Source: Planctomycetota bacterium (GTDB lineage Bacteria; Planctomycetota; Planctomycetia; Pirellulales; Pirellulaceae). From it: DNA of 64,000 nt. Numbering within the stretch: the first letter of the stretch is position 1; each line of letters begins with the position of its first letter. Below, one piece after another: positions 18,258 to 26,068 of the stretch. The DNA lies in contig JACNKX010000038.1 in NCBI GenBank assembly GCA_014381825.1, positions 354,686-418,685 of the forward strand. Direction: 5' to 3'. Position numbers and translations under genes: made by a program. Under the pieces are notes generated by a model that searched no databases, was not told the DNA's origin, and saw only the letters and a program-made list of their open reading frames with translations.

Positions 18258-18938
18258 ATGCCGTCGATCTTAATCATCGAAGACGATGCAACTCTCCTCC
18301 GAGGGCTGCGCGACAACTTCATGTCGCGTGGCTTCGATGTAAGCGTCGCAACGGACGGAACTAATGCGTTAGACGCCGCGACTCAAGATAGTACCGACAT
18401 TATCCTGCTCGACATTATGTTGCCACACGTCAATGGCTATGAGATCTGTCGTCGTGTGCGAGAGGCCGGCGTCGAAACGCCGATCGTGATGCTAACGGCC
18501 AAAGGCCAGGAAGACGACATTATCCGCGGCCTGGAACTTGGGGCCGATGACTACGTGACGAAACCCTTCAGCATCCGTGAGCTGGCGGCTCGCGTGAAGT
18601 CGTTGCTGCGACGAAAGGAGCCCGATACGCTCGTTCGTTTCGGCGACTGTGATGTCAACCTCGCCGCTCAAACACTTCGTCGCAACGGTAAACTCATTCC
18701 CCTAACAACGAAAGAATTCCGCCTTCTTGCCTTATTTCTCCGCAGGCCGGGTCGCGCGCTCACTCGCAACGAGATTCTCGATGCCGTCTGGGGACACTCC
18801 GTGATTGTCACTGGTCGCAGTGTTGACCGTTGCGTTACCACACTGCGTTCCAAAGTCGAGCCCGATCCACGGAACCCGCAATTCATCGGCACAATTCGTG
18901 ACATCGGATACCGATTCGAGCTGCCGTGTGATGCCTGA
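18258..18938 (+). CDS. OmpR/PhoB-family response regulator
   Basis: A 226-residue regulator. The receiver domain (1-118) has the acidic pair Glu8/Asp9-Asp10, phospho-acceptor Asp52 (ILLDIMLPHVNG), Thr80 and Lys102 (DDYVTKPF). The winged-helix domain (about 128-222) has LTTKEFRLLALFLRRPGRAL, ILDAVWGHSVIVTGRSVDRCVTTLRSK and IGTIRDIGYRFEL. It would bind DNA when phosphorylated by the preceding kinase. Target operators are not identifiable here; the S41-kinase-regulator operon may be autoregulated. Confidence 0.95.
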   Translation: MPSILIIEDDATLLRGLRDNFMSRGFDVSVATDGTNALDAATQDSTDIILLDIMLPHVNGYEICRRVREAGVETPIVMLTAKGQEDDIIRGLELGADDYVTKPFSIRELAARVKSLLRRKEPDTLVRFGDCDVNLAAQTLRRNGKLIPLTTKEFRLLALFLRRPGRALTRNEILDAVWGHSVIVTGRSVDRCVTTLRSKVEPDPRNPQFIGTIRDIGYRFELPCDA

Positions 18939-18988
18939 TGCCACGTTCGGTAACTCAGCGCGCGAGCGACGTGCTATTTCCAAGATTT

Positions 18989-19476
18989 CTAATGGTCATC
19001 ACCGTCGTGGCAAACGAGATCAATCACGACGGCGCTCGCGAGAATCAATACGTCGTCCTCTCCTGCGTCGATGTCAATCCCGTAGGTATCGGTCCAACTG
19101 AACCATCTTTTCGACACGCTGGCAACGCTCGCTCCATGACGAGAGAACGTGTACTCGTGATCTAAGAAGTTGCCCTTCGCTTCCAAGTCGTCAGGTCCGG
19201 GAATGTCTACTTCGAACTTACAATGAAAGAAGGTGAACAGCTTTTTCTTCACGGTCGCGTACAAATCGCCACGGACGCAATTTGGTACGAGGGTCCCCAG
19301 GAAAGCAACTTCTGCGAGATAAAGGCCAGCTCATCGCCGTCCATATCTTGGAACGACAGCTTGTCACCGATGCTAAGTGCGCGACCATCAACAAAATACG
19401 CGTTGTTACCGTCACTGTCTTGAATGTGAAAATCGTCGCCCCACGACAACCATTTTTGTTTCATCACATATCGCAT
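18989..19476 (-). pseudogene. LURP-one-related (Tubby-like fold) protein, frameshifted
   Basis: The two halves of one LURP-one-related protein lie in different frames. The first (ATG 19476, with AGAAGGA upstream) reads MRYVMKQKWLSWGDDFHIQD ... LSFQDMDGDELAFISQKLLSWGPSYQI and stops soon after. The second continues VRGDLYATVKKKLFTFFHCKFEVDIPGPDDL and runs to VVIDLVCHDGDDH. Supplying one base near 19277 joins them into a protein of about 162 residues, the usual length for this family. The fold is related to Tubby and phospholipid scramblase; the bacterial function is unknown. Nothing else is damaged, so it is a very recent mutation or a sequence error. Confidence 0.85.
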
Positions 19477-19566
19477 TGGCGCATCCTTCTGACCGTGTTC
19501 GCCGCCAGCGCGACAATATTCAGCAACTAGTTCGGTGGTTGCCGCCGTCGGGAACCAGCATCCGTG

Positions 19567-20634
19567 TTATTGCTTGTCTTCCCGATCGAAGCATTTCTTG
19601 ATAAACACAAACTGAGACACACGCTGCTGCGGCGGCTCCGATCCTGGAAACTGCACGACACACTCCAGATCGAGCTTCCTCGTCTCTGCCTGAAGCACGA
19701 GCCCCAGCTTCGGATGATGCACGATCGTGCCAACGTCAGTCGTTTCGTCAACCGGAACATTTCGAACGCCATAATCCATGAGCACCGCAGGGTCGTCCTT
19801 CGATAGATGATTGATCGGCGACATTTTCTCCATCATCTCGATGACTTCGGGACGCTTGAGACCTTCAACAGAATCCACTCCGTAAATCCCCGTGACGGAC
19901 GAGTGTCGTGTAAAGCCGGGAAGTCCGATGCTGTCCGTGAATCGATAGTCGTAGGAGGATTGGGCGCCGCTCACGGCGACACAGGCGAGGCGAGTTGATT
20001 GCCGGGCAATGGGATCTTCGTTCGTCGCATCAGCAAGATCATCGTGAAACGCCAGCCATAACGAGATTCCACCTCCGGCCGATCCACCTGTCGAAGCGAT
20101 CCGCGTCGAATCGATATTCCAATCCCCTGCACGATGGCGAATCAGCTGAATCGCACGACCGCTATCGATCATTGGGACGGGGAACTGAATCTCTGGAATC
20201 ATCCGATAGTTAATCGAAGCAAATGAGTATCCGGCCTCGAGGCATTGATTCAAGAACCCAGCATTCACACCTTGCTTGTCACCGCCACGGAAGCCGCCAC
20301 CGTGGATGAACAATACGAGCGGCGTCGGTTCATCAGAGTCAGCCAGCCAAATGTCGAACGCTTGCAGACGATGTGGCCCGTACTTCACATCCGCGTGAGT
20401 CGGCTTCGGCATGGAAACTTGTCTTCTGTCCCCGCCGCGCTGACTTAGCCGCTCTCGTTGATACGTTTTCGCTTCGGAAAACGTCAGGATTCCATCTTTA
20501 TCGGCGTCAGCAGCCGGATATTTCTCCAACCACTTTTTCAGCTGCGCATTGTTCTGCGAACTCCGCTCGTCATCTGCGAGCAGCCAAATGGGCAAGAGAA
20601 GGATGAAGGCGAGAATCGCCATGCGGATTTTCAT
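19567..20634 (-). CDS. Exported alpha/beta-hydrolase esterase with N-terminal EF-hand
   Basis: A 355-residue protein with a signal peptide (MKIRMAILAFILLLPIWLLA). A single calcium-type EF-hand loop spans residues 43-54 (DADKDGILTFSE). An esterase/lipase domain of the HGGG class follows, with the oxyanion motif LFIHGGGFRGGD (about 108-119), nucleophile Ser185 in STGGSAGGGIS, and a C-terminal region likely to supply the acid and histidine. Such enzymes hydrolyse acetyl or other small esters on polysaccharides; the substrate here is unknown. The frame extends upstream of ATG 20634, but the signal peptide fixes the start. It is divergent from the next DUF1501 gene. Confidence 0.9.
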   Translation of the reverse strand: MKIRMAILAFILLLPIWLLADDERSSQNNAQLKKWLEKYPAADADKDGILTFSEAKTYQRERLSQRGGDRRQVSMPKPTHADVKYGPHRLQAFDIWLADSDEPTPLVLFIHGGGFRGGDKQGVNAGFLNQCLEAGYSFASINYRMIPEIQFPVPMIDSGRAIQLIRHRAGDWNIDSTRIASTGGSAGGGISLWLAFHDDLADATNEDPIARQSTRLACVAVSGAQSSYDYRFTDSIGLPGFTRHSSVTGIYGVDSVEGLKRPEVIEMMEKMSPINHLSKDDPAVLMDYGVRNVPVDETTDVGTIVHHPKLGLVLQAETRKLDLECVVQFPGSEPPQQRVSQFVFIKKCFDREDKQ

Positions 20635-20732
20635 GGTAGATACCGATAAATGAATTTGGATGCGTTTGGAGAAATCGGTTATAGTATCCGAGTTGCGTCC
20701 ACATAATTGAAAAGGCAATTCGGAGTTTCTCG

Positions 20733-22169
20733 ATGCTGACGATCAACGGACGTTCGCGAAGCGTTTGCTCAGGTTTGTCCCGACGGGAACTATTGCAAGT
20801 CGGCGGCGCTGGCCTGTTCGGACTCACTGTACCTCAGATCTTGGCCGGCGAGCAAGCGGCTTTGCCGTTTCAGAAGGCTCGCGCGAAGTCGGTGTTATTT
20901 TTGTATCTCTTCGGTGGGCCGAGCCAACTCGAAACGTTTGACATGAAGCCCGATGCGCCGAGCGAACTTCGTGGCCCTTTCAAGCCAATTGCGTCGCGAA
21001 CACCGGGCCTACAGCTGTGCGAACATCTTTCGCGGAGCGCGAAAGTCTCAGACAAATTCGCCGTCATCCGCACGATGACTCATCCGCACAACGATCACAA
21101 CGCTTGTCATTACATTCAGACAGGACACAAATGGACTCGTTCCGCAGCGGACGGCAGTGACGTAAACGCACGCGAGACCGATTGGCCGGCCATGGGCAGC
21201 GTTGTCGAGTACCTTTCGCAGCACATGCCGAATGCGAACGAGCGAACTCTGCCCGATTACGTATATCTCCCAAATCGGCTCGGTCACTTGCAGGGCTACG
21301 ACCGCACGGGCCAATACGCAGGATGGCTGGGCTCCGCCTATAACGCGCTCGCGACGGACATTCGCAAACGAGACAAGGCCGATAATCCATTCTTCCGTGA
21401 TTGCGCTGACGAGGAACTAGATTTTACGATCAAAGGACTGGTGTCGAAAAACGAAATCACACTCGACCGTTTGCGTGGTCGACGTAGCTTACTCGAACAG
21501 TTTGACGGCGCGCGGTGCCAGAACGAATTCGTCTCGAAGTTCGCAGCGCAAGACGAACTCCGCGATCGCGCTGCTACTCTCGTCACTTCAGAAGCAATCC
21601 GCACAGCGCTAGACATCCGACAAGAGCCAGATGCGCTTCGTGATCGTTATGGGCGACACCTCTTTGGTCAGTCGACTTTGATGGGTCGTCGCATGATCGA
21701 AGCGGGATCACGATTCGCCACCGTGCTGTGGGATGCACCGGATGGATACAGTTGGGACTCGCACCGTAGCAGTCAACACTTAAAGGAATTCCTCGTTCCT
21801 GGATTCGATCAAGCGTTTTCGGCGCTTGTCGAAGATCTCGATCAACGCGGGCTCTTGGACGAAACGCTCGTCGTGGCCGTTGGCGAGATGGGACGCACGC
21901 CCAAGGCGAACAGTGCGTGGGGCCGTGGACACTGGACCTACTGTTTCCCATGCGTACTCGCCGGAGCAGGCATTCAGGGAGGGATTACGTATGGCGTGTC
22001 CGACAAAGACGCCGCGTATCCGAAAGATAATCCAGTCAGCCCCGAGGACCTTGCGGCAACAATCTATTGGGCTCTCGGCATCGATCCCCAAGTCCGGTTG
22101 CCGGATCGACAAGGACGACCCGTCCAGATCCTGGAAGGCGGTCGGCCATTAGTCGAGTTGTTTGGCTAG
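20733..22169 (+). CDS. DUF1501 family protein (Tat-exported)
   Basis: A 478-residue DUF1501 protein. The twin-arginine leader is LSRRELLQVGGAGLFGLTVPQIL. Family blocks are VLFLYLFGGPSQLETFDMKPDAPSE (the longest run broken here for brevity), HNDHNACHYIQTGHKWTR, VAVGEMGRTPKAN, GRGHWTYCFPCVLAGAGI and DLAATIYWALGID. ATG 20733 has GGAG eight bases upstream. It lies immediately 5' of L-fuconate dehydratase, separated by a hairpin-forming repeat, so cotranscription is possible but not certain. There is no DUF1549 partner. Confidence 0.92.
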   Translation: MLTINGRSRSVCSGLSRRELLQVGGAGLFGLTVPQILAGEQAALPFQKARAKSVLFLYLFGGPSQLETFDMKPDAPSELRGPFKPIASRTPGLQLCEHLSRSAKVSDKFAVIRTMTHPHNDHNACHYIQTGHKWTRSAADGSDVNARETDWPAMGSVVEYLSQHMPNANERTLPDYVYLPNRLGHLQGYDRTGQYAGWLGSAYNALATDIRKRDKADNPFFRDCADEELDFTIKGLVSKNEITLDRLRGRRSLLEQFDGARCQNEFVSKFAAQDELRDRAATLVTSEAIRTALDIRQEPDALRDRYGRHLFGQSTLMGRRMIEAGSRFATVLWDAPDGYSWDSHRSSQHLKEFLVPGFDQAFSALVEDLDQRGLLDETLVVAVGEMGRTPKANSAWGRGHWTYCFPCVLAGAGIQGGITYGVSDKDAAYPKDNPVSPEDLAATIYWALGIDPQVRLPDRQGRPVQILEGGRPLVELFG

Positions 22170-22207
22170 GCGCTTCCTCGAGGCGGCTGGCCAGATACCA
22201 GAAATTT

Positions 22208-22266
22208 GTGAGCCGCAAGCGGGTAAATCATTTGCAACAACCGGCGGCTAGCGCCTTGCCGCTCAC
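22208..22266. repeat. REP-like imperfect palindrome
   Basis: The left arm at 22208-22222 (GTGAGCCGCAAGCGG) pairs with the right arm at about 22252-22266 (CGCCTTGCCGCTCAC) with one mismatch and one bulge, across a loop of about 30 bases. It sits between two co-oriented genes, as bacterial REP elements usually do, and could act as a partial terminator or mRNA-stabilising hairpin. Only one copy is present in this window. Confidence 0.6.
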
Positions 22267-22338
22267 GATAACAGCGGTATCCGGACAGCCGCCCAGCGTT
22301 TCAATGCCGCAAAACCTGAATTCAAGAAGGAGCCTTCG

Positions 22339-23640
22339 TTGACGGTAAACATTACTGGTCTGACGGCGCGTGACATTCGATTTCCGACGTCTCAGAATCT
22401 TGACGGATCGGACGCCATGAATCCTGATCCGGATTATTCCGCCGCCTACGTCACGCTACAGACGGATGCAGAAGGCCTGGAAGGCAACGGTCTGACGTTT
22501 ACTATCGGTCGCGGCAACGAGCTGTGTGTCGCGGCAATCGAATCGCTCGCTCCGTTGCTGGTTGGACATTCACTCGAGTCGTTCACGGACAATATGGGCG
22601 CATTCTGGCGTCACATCACCGGGGATAGCCAGCTTCGTTGGGTTGGTCCTGAAAAAGGTGTAATCCATCTTGCCACCGCCGCCGCCGTCAATGCGGTGTG
22701 GGATTTGTATGCCAAAGTCGAGCGTAAGCCGCTGTGGCAGTTACTGTGCGACATGACGCCCGAGCAAATCGTGTCATGTATCGACTTCCGATACATCACC
22801 GACGCACTCACACCAGGCGAAGCGACAACCATTCTGCGCGACCATCACGCGACTCGCGCCGTTCGGATTGACGAGATGCAGCGAGACGGCTATCCGTCCT
22901 ACACAACATCGGCTGGCTGGCTCGGATATTCCGACGAAAAGCTGCGAGCGCAATGCCGCGACTTGATGTCACGAGGCTGGTCGCATTTCAAGATCAAGGT
23001 GGGGCGCGATCTCGATGACGACATCCGTCGCTGCCGAATCATTCGCGAAGAAATCGGATGGGATCGACGCCTGATGATGGACGCCAACCAAGTGTGGGAT
23101 GTCGACCAGGCGATTGAACACATGAAAGCCTTGGCAGAATTCAAACCTTGGTTCATCGAGGAACCAACGTCGCCCGATGACATACTCGGCCATGCAGCAA
23201 TCGGCAAAGCCATCGCCCCGATCAAGGTCGCCACGGGCGAGGTGTGCCACAATCGAGTCATGTTCAAGCAGTTCATGCAGGCTGGCGGTCTTCACATCTG
23301 CCAAATCGATAGTTGCCGGATGGGCGGTGTGAACGAAGTGATTGCCGTGTTGTTGATGGCCCGGAAATTCGGCATTCCCGTGTGCCCGCATGCCGGAGGC
23401 GTAGGACTTTGCGAGTACGTACAGCATTTGGCGGTCTTCGATTACGTCTGCGTCAGTGCAAGTCTCGAAGACCGCATCACCGAGTACGCAGACCACCTCC
23501 ACGAGCACTTCGTCGAACCGCTTCACATGAACAACGGCCGGTACATTCCACCAACCGCGCCCGGATACAGCGCCACCATGAAATCGGATTCGCTGGACGC
23601 GTTCGAGTTCCCCAACGGATCACAGTGGGCGGCAACTTAG
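22339..23640 (+). CDS. L-fuconate dehydratase (enolase superfamily)
   Basis: A 433-residue enolase-superfamily enzyme that fits the L-fuconate dehydratase group, converting L-fuconate to 2-keto-3-deoxy-L-fuconate in fucose catabolism. Catalytic features are visible: the KxK motif Lys218/Lys220 (SHFKIKVG), metal ligands Asp248 (MMDANQVWD), Glu274 (FIEEPTSPDD) and Glu301 (ATGEVCHNR), and His351 in VCPHAGGVGLCEY. The start is a TTG, well supported by AAGGAG at 22327-22332 six bases upstream. Fucose use fits a planctomycete that degrades sulfated algal sugars, though no transporter or kinase is nearby. Confidence 0.92.
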   Translation: MTVNITGLTARDIRFPTSQNLDGSDAMNPDPDYSAAYVTLQTDAEGLEGNGLTFTIGRGNELCVAAIESLAPLLVGHSLESFTDNMGAFWRHITGDSQLRWVGPEKGVIHLATAAAVNAVWDLYAKVERKPLWQLLCDMTPEQIVSCIDFRYITDALTPGEATTILRDHHATRAVRIDEMQRDGYPSYTTSAGWLGYSDEKLRAQCRDLMSRGWSHFKIKVGRDLDDDIRRCRIIREEIGWDRRLMMDANQVWDVDQAIEHMKALAEFKPWFIEEPTSPDDILGHAAIGKAIAPIKVATGEVCHNRVMFKQFMQAGGLHICQIDSCRMGGVNEVIAVLLMARKFGIPVCPHAGGVGLCEYVQHLAVFDYVCVSASLEDRITEYADHLHEHFVEPLHMNNGRYIPPTAPGYSATMKSDSLDAFEFPNGSQWAAT

Positions 23641-23783
23641 CTCGGACGACGTCATGCCCCTGTTACAGGCGGCGCAGCGACGTCGATTGAGTTCTGCGAA
23701 CAGCGTGAAGATTTCACGGTTTCGACGTCTTCAATGCCGATGTCAAGCTTGCGAAACGACAACCATGAGTGAATAATCAGCGA

Positions 23784-23839
23784 CATCGACCGAAGTCGCG
23801 GCAAGCTTGCCTAGTTTAACCGTAAACTGCGACAGGTAG
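23784..23839. repeat. 56/57-bp repeated element, copy A (left edge of cassette cluster)
   Basis: This stretch is about 80% identical to 32406-32462; both begin CATCGACCGAAGTCGCG and end CTGCGACAGGTAG. Read on the minus strand, both encode YLSQ(F/I)T(V/I)KL(G/D)KL with mostly third-position or conservative changes, so the element may be the 3' end of a decayed reverse-strand gene; copy A continues to a stop at 23743. Each copy lies just upstream of a small membrane-protein gene and a GTTGGGC-like box. Confidence 0.6.
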
Positions 23840-23853
23840 TCGTTGGGAACACC

Positions 23854-23860
23854 GTTGGGC
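23854..23860 (+). other. Integron-type core site (GTTGGGC), left end of cassette 1
   Basis: GTTGGGC fits the GTTRRRY core at which integron cassettes are joined, and is identical to the right boxes of the two attC-like sites downstream. It lies 13 bases before the first cassette gene. No matching GCCCAAC box is found upstream within about 200 bp, so this could be the remnant of an attI-like site or a decayed attC. Confidence 0.5.
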
Positions 23861-23872
23861 GGGCGAGAGCGA

Positions 23873-24388
23873 ATGCGTACACATTTCGCACAGATATTCT
23901 GGGGGCTGTTACTTGTCATCCTCGACATTTCCATCAACGGCTTTGACTTGCTTGCGGACGGAATCGGTTACCTAGTCGTTGCCGCAGGATGCGGCGGGCT
24001 GTCACTGCTGTCGCCGCGATTCGTCACCGCCAGATCGCTGAGCTTCGTGCTGGCTATCCTCTGGCTGGTTGGTTTTGCCGTGCATGGTGAAATCGCCGTG
24101 GTTTATGGACTGGTCACAACGGTCGTGAATTGCGCGATGATTTGGCAACTGCTCGGTGGTATCATTGAATTCGCGCTGGAACGAAAACGGCCTGACTTGG
24201 CGCAACGCGCAGGCAATCGCCGTCTTGCTTACGTGGCCATAATGATTTGCACATCAATGTTTGCAATTGCGCTTAGCGGTTCGCGTGATGCAGTGCCGTT
24301 GGTGGTTGTCCTCGTTGTTTCAATGCTTATGTTGATGGTCATGATTTTACATCTGATCCACCGTGTCAAAATTGAGCTTGCTACGTAG
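23873..24388 (+). CDS. Cassette-borne multi-pass membrane protein (hypothetical)
   Basis: A 171-residue protein with about five hydrophobic segments (IFWGLLLVILDISINGF, GIGYLVVAAGCGGLSLL, SLSFVLAILWLVGFAV, VYGLVTTVVNCAMIW, VPLVVVLVVSMLMLMVMILH). I recognise no family or catalytic motif. I used ATG 23873 because the upstream in-frame TTG at 23843 lies inside the core-site region. The gene fills one integron-like cassette: its start is 12 bases after a GTTGGGC box and its stop is six bases before the GCCCAAC box of the first attC-like site. Confidence 0.75.
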   Translation: MRTHFAQIFWGLLLVILDISINGFDLLADGIGYLVVAAGCGGLSLLSPRFVTARSLSFVLAILWLVGFAVHGEIAVVYGLVTTVVNCAMIWQLLGGIIEFALERKRPDLAQRAGNRRLAYVAIMICTSMFAIALSGSRDAVPLVVVLVVSMLMLMVMILHLIHRVKIELAT

Positions 24389-24394
24389 TTCGGC

Positions 24395-24533
24395 GCCCAA
24401 CAATGAACATCCGCAGAGTCGCTTCGCGATCGCCTTCCTTCTTTCGCAACGCGGGCTCGCATAATAGAATTGTCCGGTAATTCAACGTCGTTCGCTTCGT
24501 TGACGGCGGCGACGGATGTTCTTCCCGTTGGGC
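24395..24533 (+). other. attC-like recombination site 1 (139 bp)
   Basis: The site begins with GCCCAAC (fits RYYYAAC) and ends with GTTGGGC (fits GTTRRRY), a perfect seven-base inverted pair. Inside these, GAACATCCG after the left box pairs with CGGATGTTC before the right box, giving the R and L stems of an integron attC; spacers are three and five bases, so bases are left unpaired as in real sites. It begins six bases after a cassette gene. Its length equals that of site 2 exactly. Confidence 0.75.
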
Positions 24534-24537
24534 AACT

Positions 24538-24822
24538 CTAGAGTGATCTGATGTCGCGGTCGCCGGGGATAACTCGTGCAATCTCGATTCCGCCCGTTAT
24601 CGCGCGGTAGAAAATGACGTAACGACCAAGCACGCTGCTGCGAATGCCCGCCCCGTATTCGGGACGTGACTCGCCGAAGTCTGGCATTGTCGAAATCAGC
24701 TTGCACTTCTCTTCGATCTTCTCTACCCAATTCGCTGCTGCGATTGGTTTGTCCGTCGCGATGAAATCGAAGATGTCCGACAGGTCTTGCCGGGCCGTCG
24801 GCGAAACTATCAACTTCGCCAT
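24538..24822 (-). CDS. parE: ParE/RelE-type toxin
   Basis: A 94-residue member of the RelE/ParE toxin fold: MAKLIVSPTARQDLSDIFDF, then IATDKPIAAANWVEKIEEK and the C-terminal strand pattern SVLGRYVIFYRAITGGIEIARVIPGDRDI. ParE proteins poison DNA gyrase; related RelE proteins cleave mRNA, and sequence alone does not fully separate them. The ParD-like partner supports ParE. Its ATG directly abuts the antitoxin stop codon, so the two are coupled. The pair is opposite to the other cassette genes and lies between two attC-like sites. Confidence 0.9.
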   Translation of the reverse strand: MAKLIVSPTARQDLSDIFDFIATDKPIAAANWVEKIEEKCKLISTMPDFGESRPEYGAGIRSSVLGRYVIFYRAITGGIEIARVIPGDRDIRSL

Positions 24823-25065
24823 CTAGCCGGCTTTCTCGACGGCGGCCTTTGCTCGCGCTCGCAACTCCGCGAATACTTCCTCACCGTCAACGCCGAGTCC
24901 CGCATCCAGTTCGTCAATGCCCTTCTGGATGTCGGCACGCAAACGCTGCCGACTCATCAACAGTCGCACCCCATCTGCTACGGCTTCGTCTGTTGATTCG
25001 TACTCTCCAGATGCCACAAGTCCTTCGACAAACTGCATGGCATCATTCGGTAATTGAACGTTCAT
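24823..25065 (-). CDS. parD: ParD-type antitoxin
   Basis: An 80-residue protein with the ribbon-helix-helix start of ParD/CopG antitoxins (MNVQLPNDAMQFVEGLVAS, then GEYESTDEAVADGVRLLM) and an acidic, flexible C-terminus (DAGLGVDGEEVFAELRARAKAAVEKAG) that would bind the toxin. ATG 25065 has a GGGAGAG ribosome site. It is upstream of the toxin gene, and the operon should repress itself by binding its own promoter. That promoter would have to lie in or near attC-like site 2, because only 29 bases separate the start from its left box. Confidence 0.9.
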   Translation of the reverse strand: MNVQLPNDAMQFVEGLVASGEYESTDEAVADGVRLLMSRQRLRADIQKGIDELDAGLGVDGEEVFAELRARAKAAVEKAG

Positions 25066-25094
25066 TTCGACTCTCCCATATTCGCCGCCGTGTC

Positions 25095-25233
25095 GCCCAA
25101 CATGGTCTTGCCGCGAAGGCCCTCGGGCACGCCCTCCATTGTAGGCTACGCGGGTTAGCGTTGGTAGAATGATTCGGTTGTTCGGCGTTTATCGCTTCGT
25201 TTGGAGCGGCGGTGGCAATGCTAACCGTTGGGC
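25095..25233 (+). other. attC-like recombination site 2 (139 bp)
   Basis: It is bounded by GCCCAAC and GTTGGGC like site 1, and is also exactly 139 bases long. The inner stem is shorter: TTGCC near the left end pairs with GGCAA near the right end. The right thirds of the two sites are similar in sequence (CGCTTCGTT, GCGGCG and CCGTTGGGC in the same order). It lies between the reversed toxin-antitoxin pair and the Gly/Asp-rich gene, making cassette 2 about 700 bp long. Confidence 0.72.
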
Positions 25234-25315
25234 AATCTCAACTCTTTCGCTATCCGTGTCGCTTTGTTTGTTTCGATGACCGGCCGAAGCAGTGAGTTTG
25301 CAAATAGCAATAGCC

Positions 25316-26065
25316 ATGTCCATCGGTGTTCAAGAACTAAAATTGCGGGCGAAGTTGGCCGATACGCTGACGTTGGACAATCTGGACGCGTTGGCGGATT
25401 GGCTGGCTGTGGACGGGCGTAGCGAGGAGGCTGCGCTGTTGAAACTGCTGAACGCTCCCGAAACGGGAATATGTCATTCTTACGGAGATGGTGACCGGCG
25501 AGGGGACGGAGATGCTAGATACGGGCACCGTGGGATGTACCTACAGGACGCTAGTCTAGGAGACGGCAGGGGCGATGGATATGGAGATCCAAACAACTGT
25601 AATGGCGACGGGTATGGAGGTGCGTACGATGATGTGCAGAAACCGGGAGACGGATGGGGTGATGGATTCTTTGGAGACTACGGAGCAAGCGGCTGGGACG
25701 ACGATGAATCTAATGGAGATGGTGAAGGACGTGGAAGCCTCGTCCGTGGTCATCTTAAGCGCGAAGAGATCATCCGCAAGGAGATCCTCATGAAAGGCCA
25801 ATACATCTTGGTATGTGATGCCGGTTTCGTTCTCGTCGGCGAAGTGCGGCCCAATCCCGATGACTTCATGCGACTGCTCGTAGATCACTGTGCTTGCGTT
25901 CGTCGCTGGGGGACAACACGTGGCTTGGGGCAGTTGGCTCGCGAAGGCGTTCAGCCGGAAACGGAATTGGACCCGGAAGGGGACAATGTGGATGTGCTGA
26001 GGTCTTTCGTGCTGCGGGCGATTCCGTGCGACGAGGAATCGTGGAAGAGCTGGTTCGCAGGCTGA
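25316..26065 (+). CDS. Gly/Asp-rich repeat protein with DUF6948-like C-terminus
   Basis: A 249-residue protein in three parts. Residues 1-50 are helical (MSIGVQELKLRAKLADTLTL, then NLDALADWLAVDGRSEEAAL). Residues about 55-140 are a Gly/Asp/Tyr-rich tract with repeated GDG units (GDGDRRGDGDARYG, GDGRGDGYGDPN, GDGWGDGFFGDYG). The C-terminal part (GQYILVCDAGFVLVGEVR, then CVRRWGTTRGLGQLAREG) resembles the DUF6948 pattern by my reading, not by a search. Function unknown. ATG 25316 is preferred over TTG 25292. It is the third gene of the integron-like cluster, and its stop is three bases before a GCCCAAC box. Confidence 0.75.
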   Translation: MSIGVQELKLRAKLADTLTLDNLDALADWLAVDGRSEEAALLKLLNAPETGICHSYGDGDRRGDGDARYGHRGMYLQDASLGDGRGDGYGDPNNCNGDGYGGAYDDVQKPGDGWGDGFFGDYGASGWDDDESNGDGEGRGSLVRGHLKREEIIRKEILMKGQYILVCDAGFVLVGEVRPNPDDFMRLLVDHCACVRRWGTTRGLGQLAREGVQPETELDPEGDNVDVLRSFVLRAIPCDEESWKSWFAG

Positions 26066-26068
26066 ACC

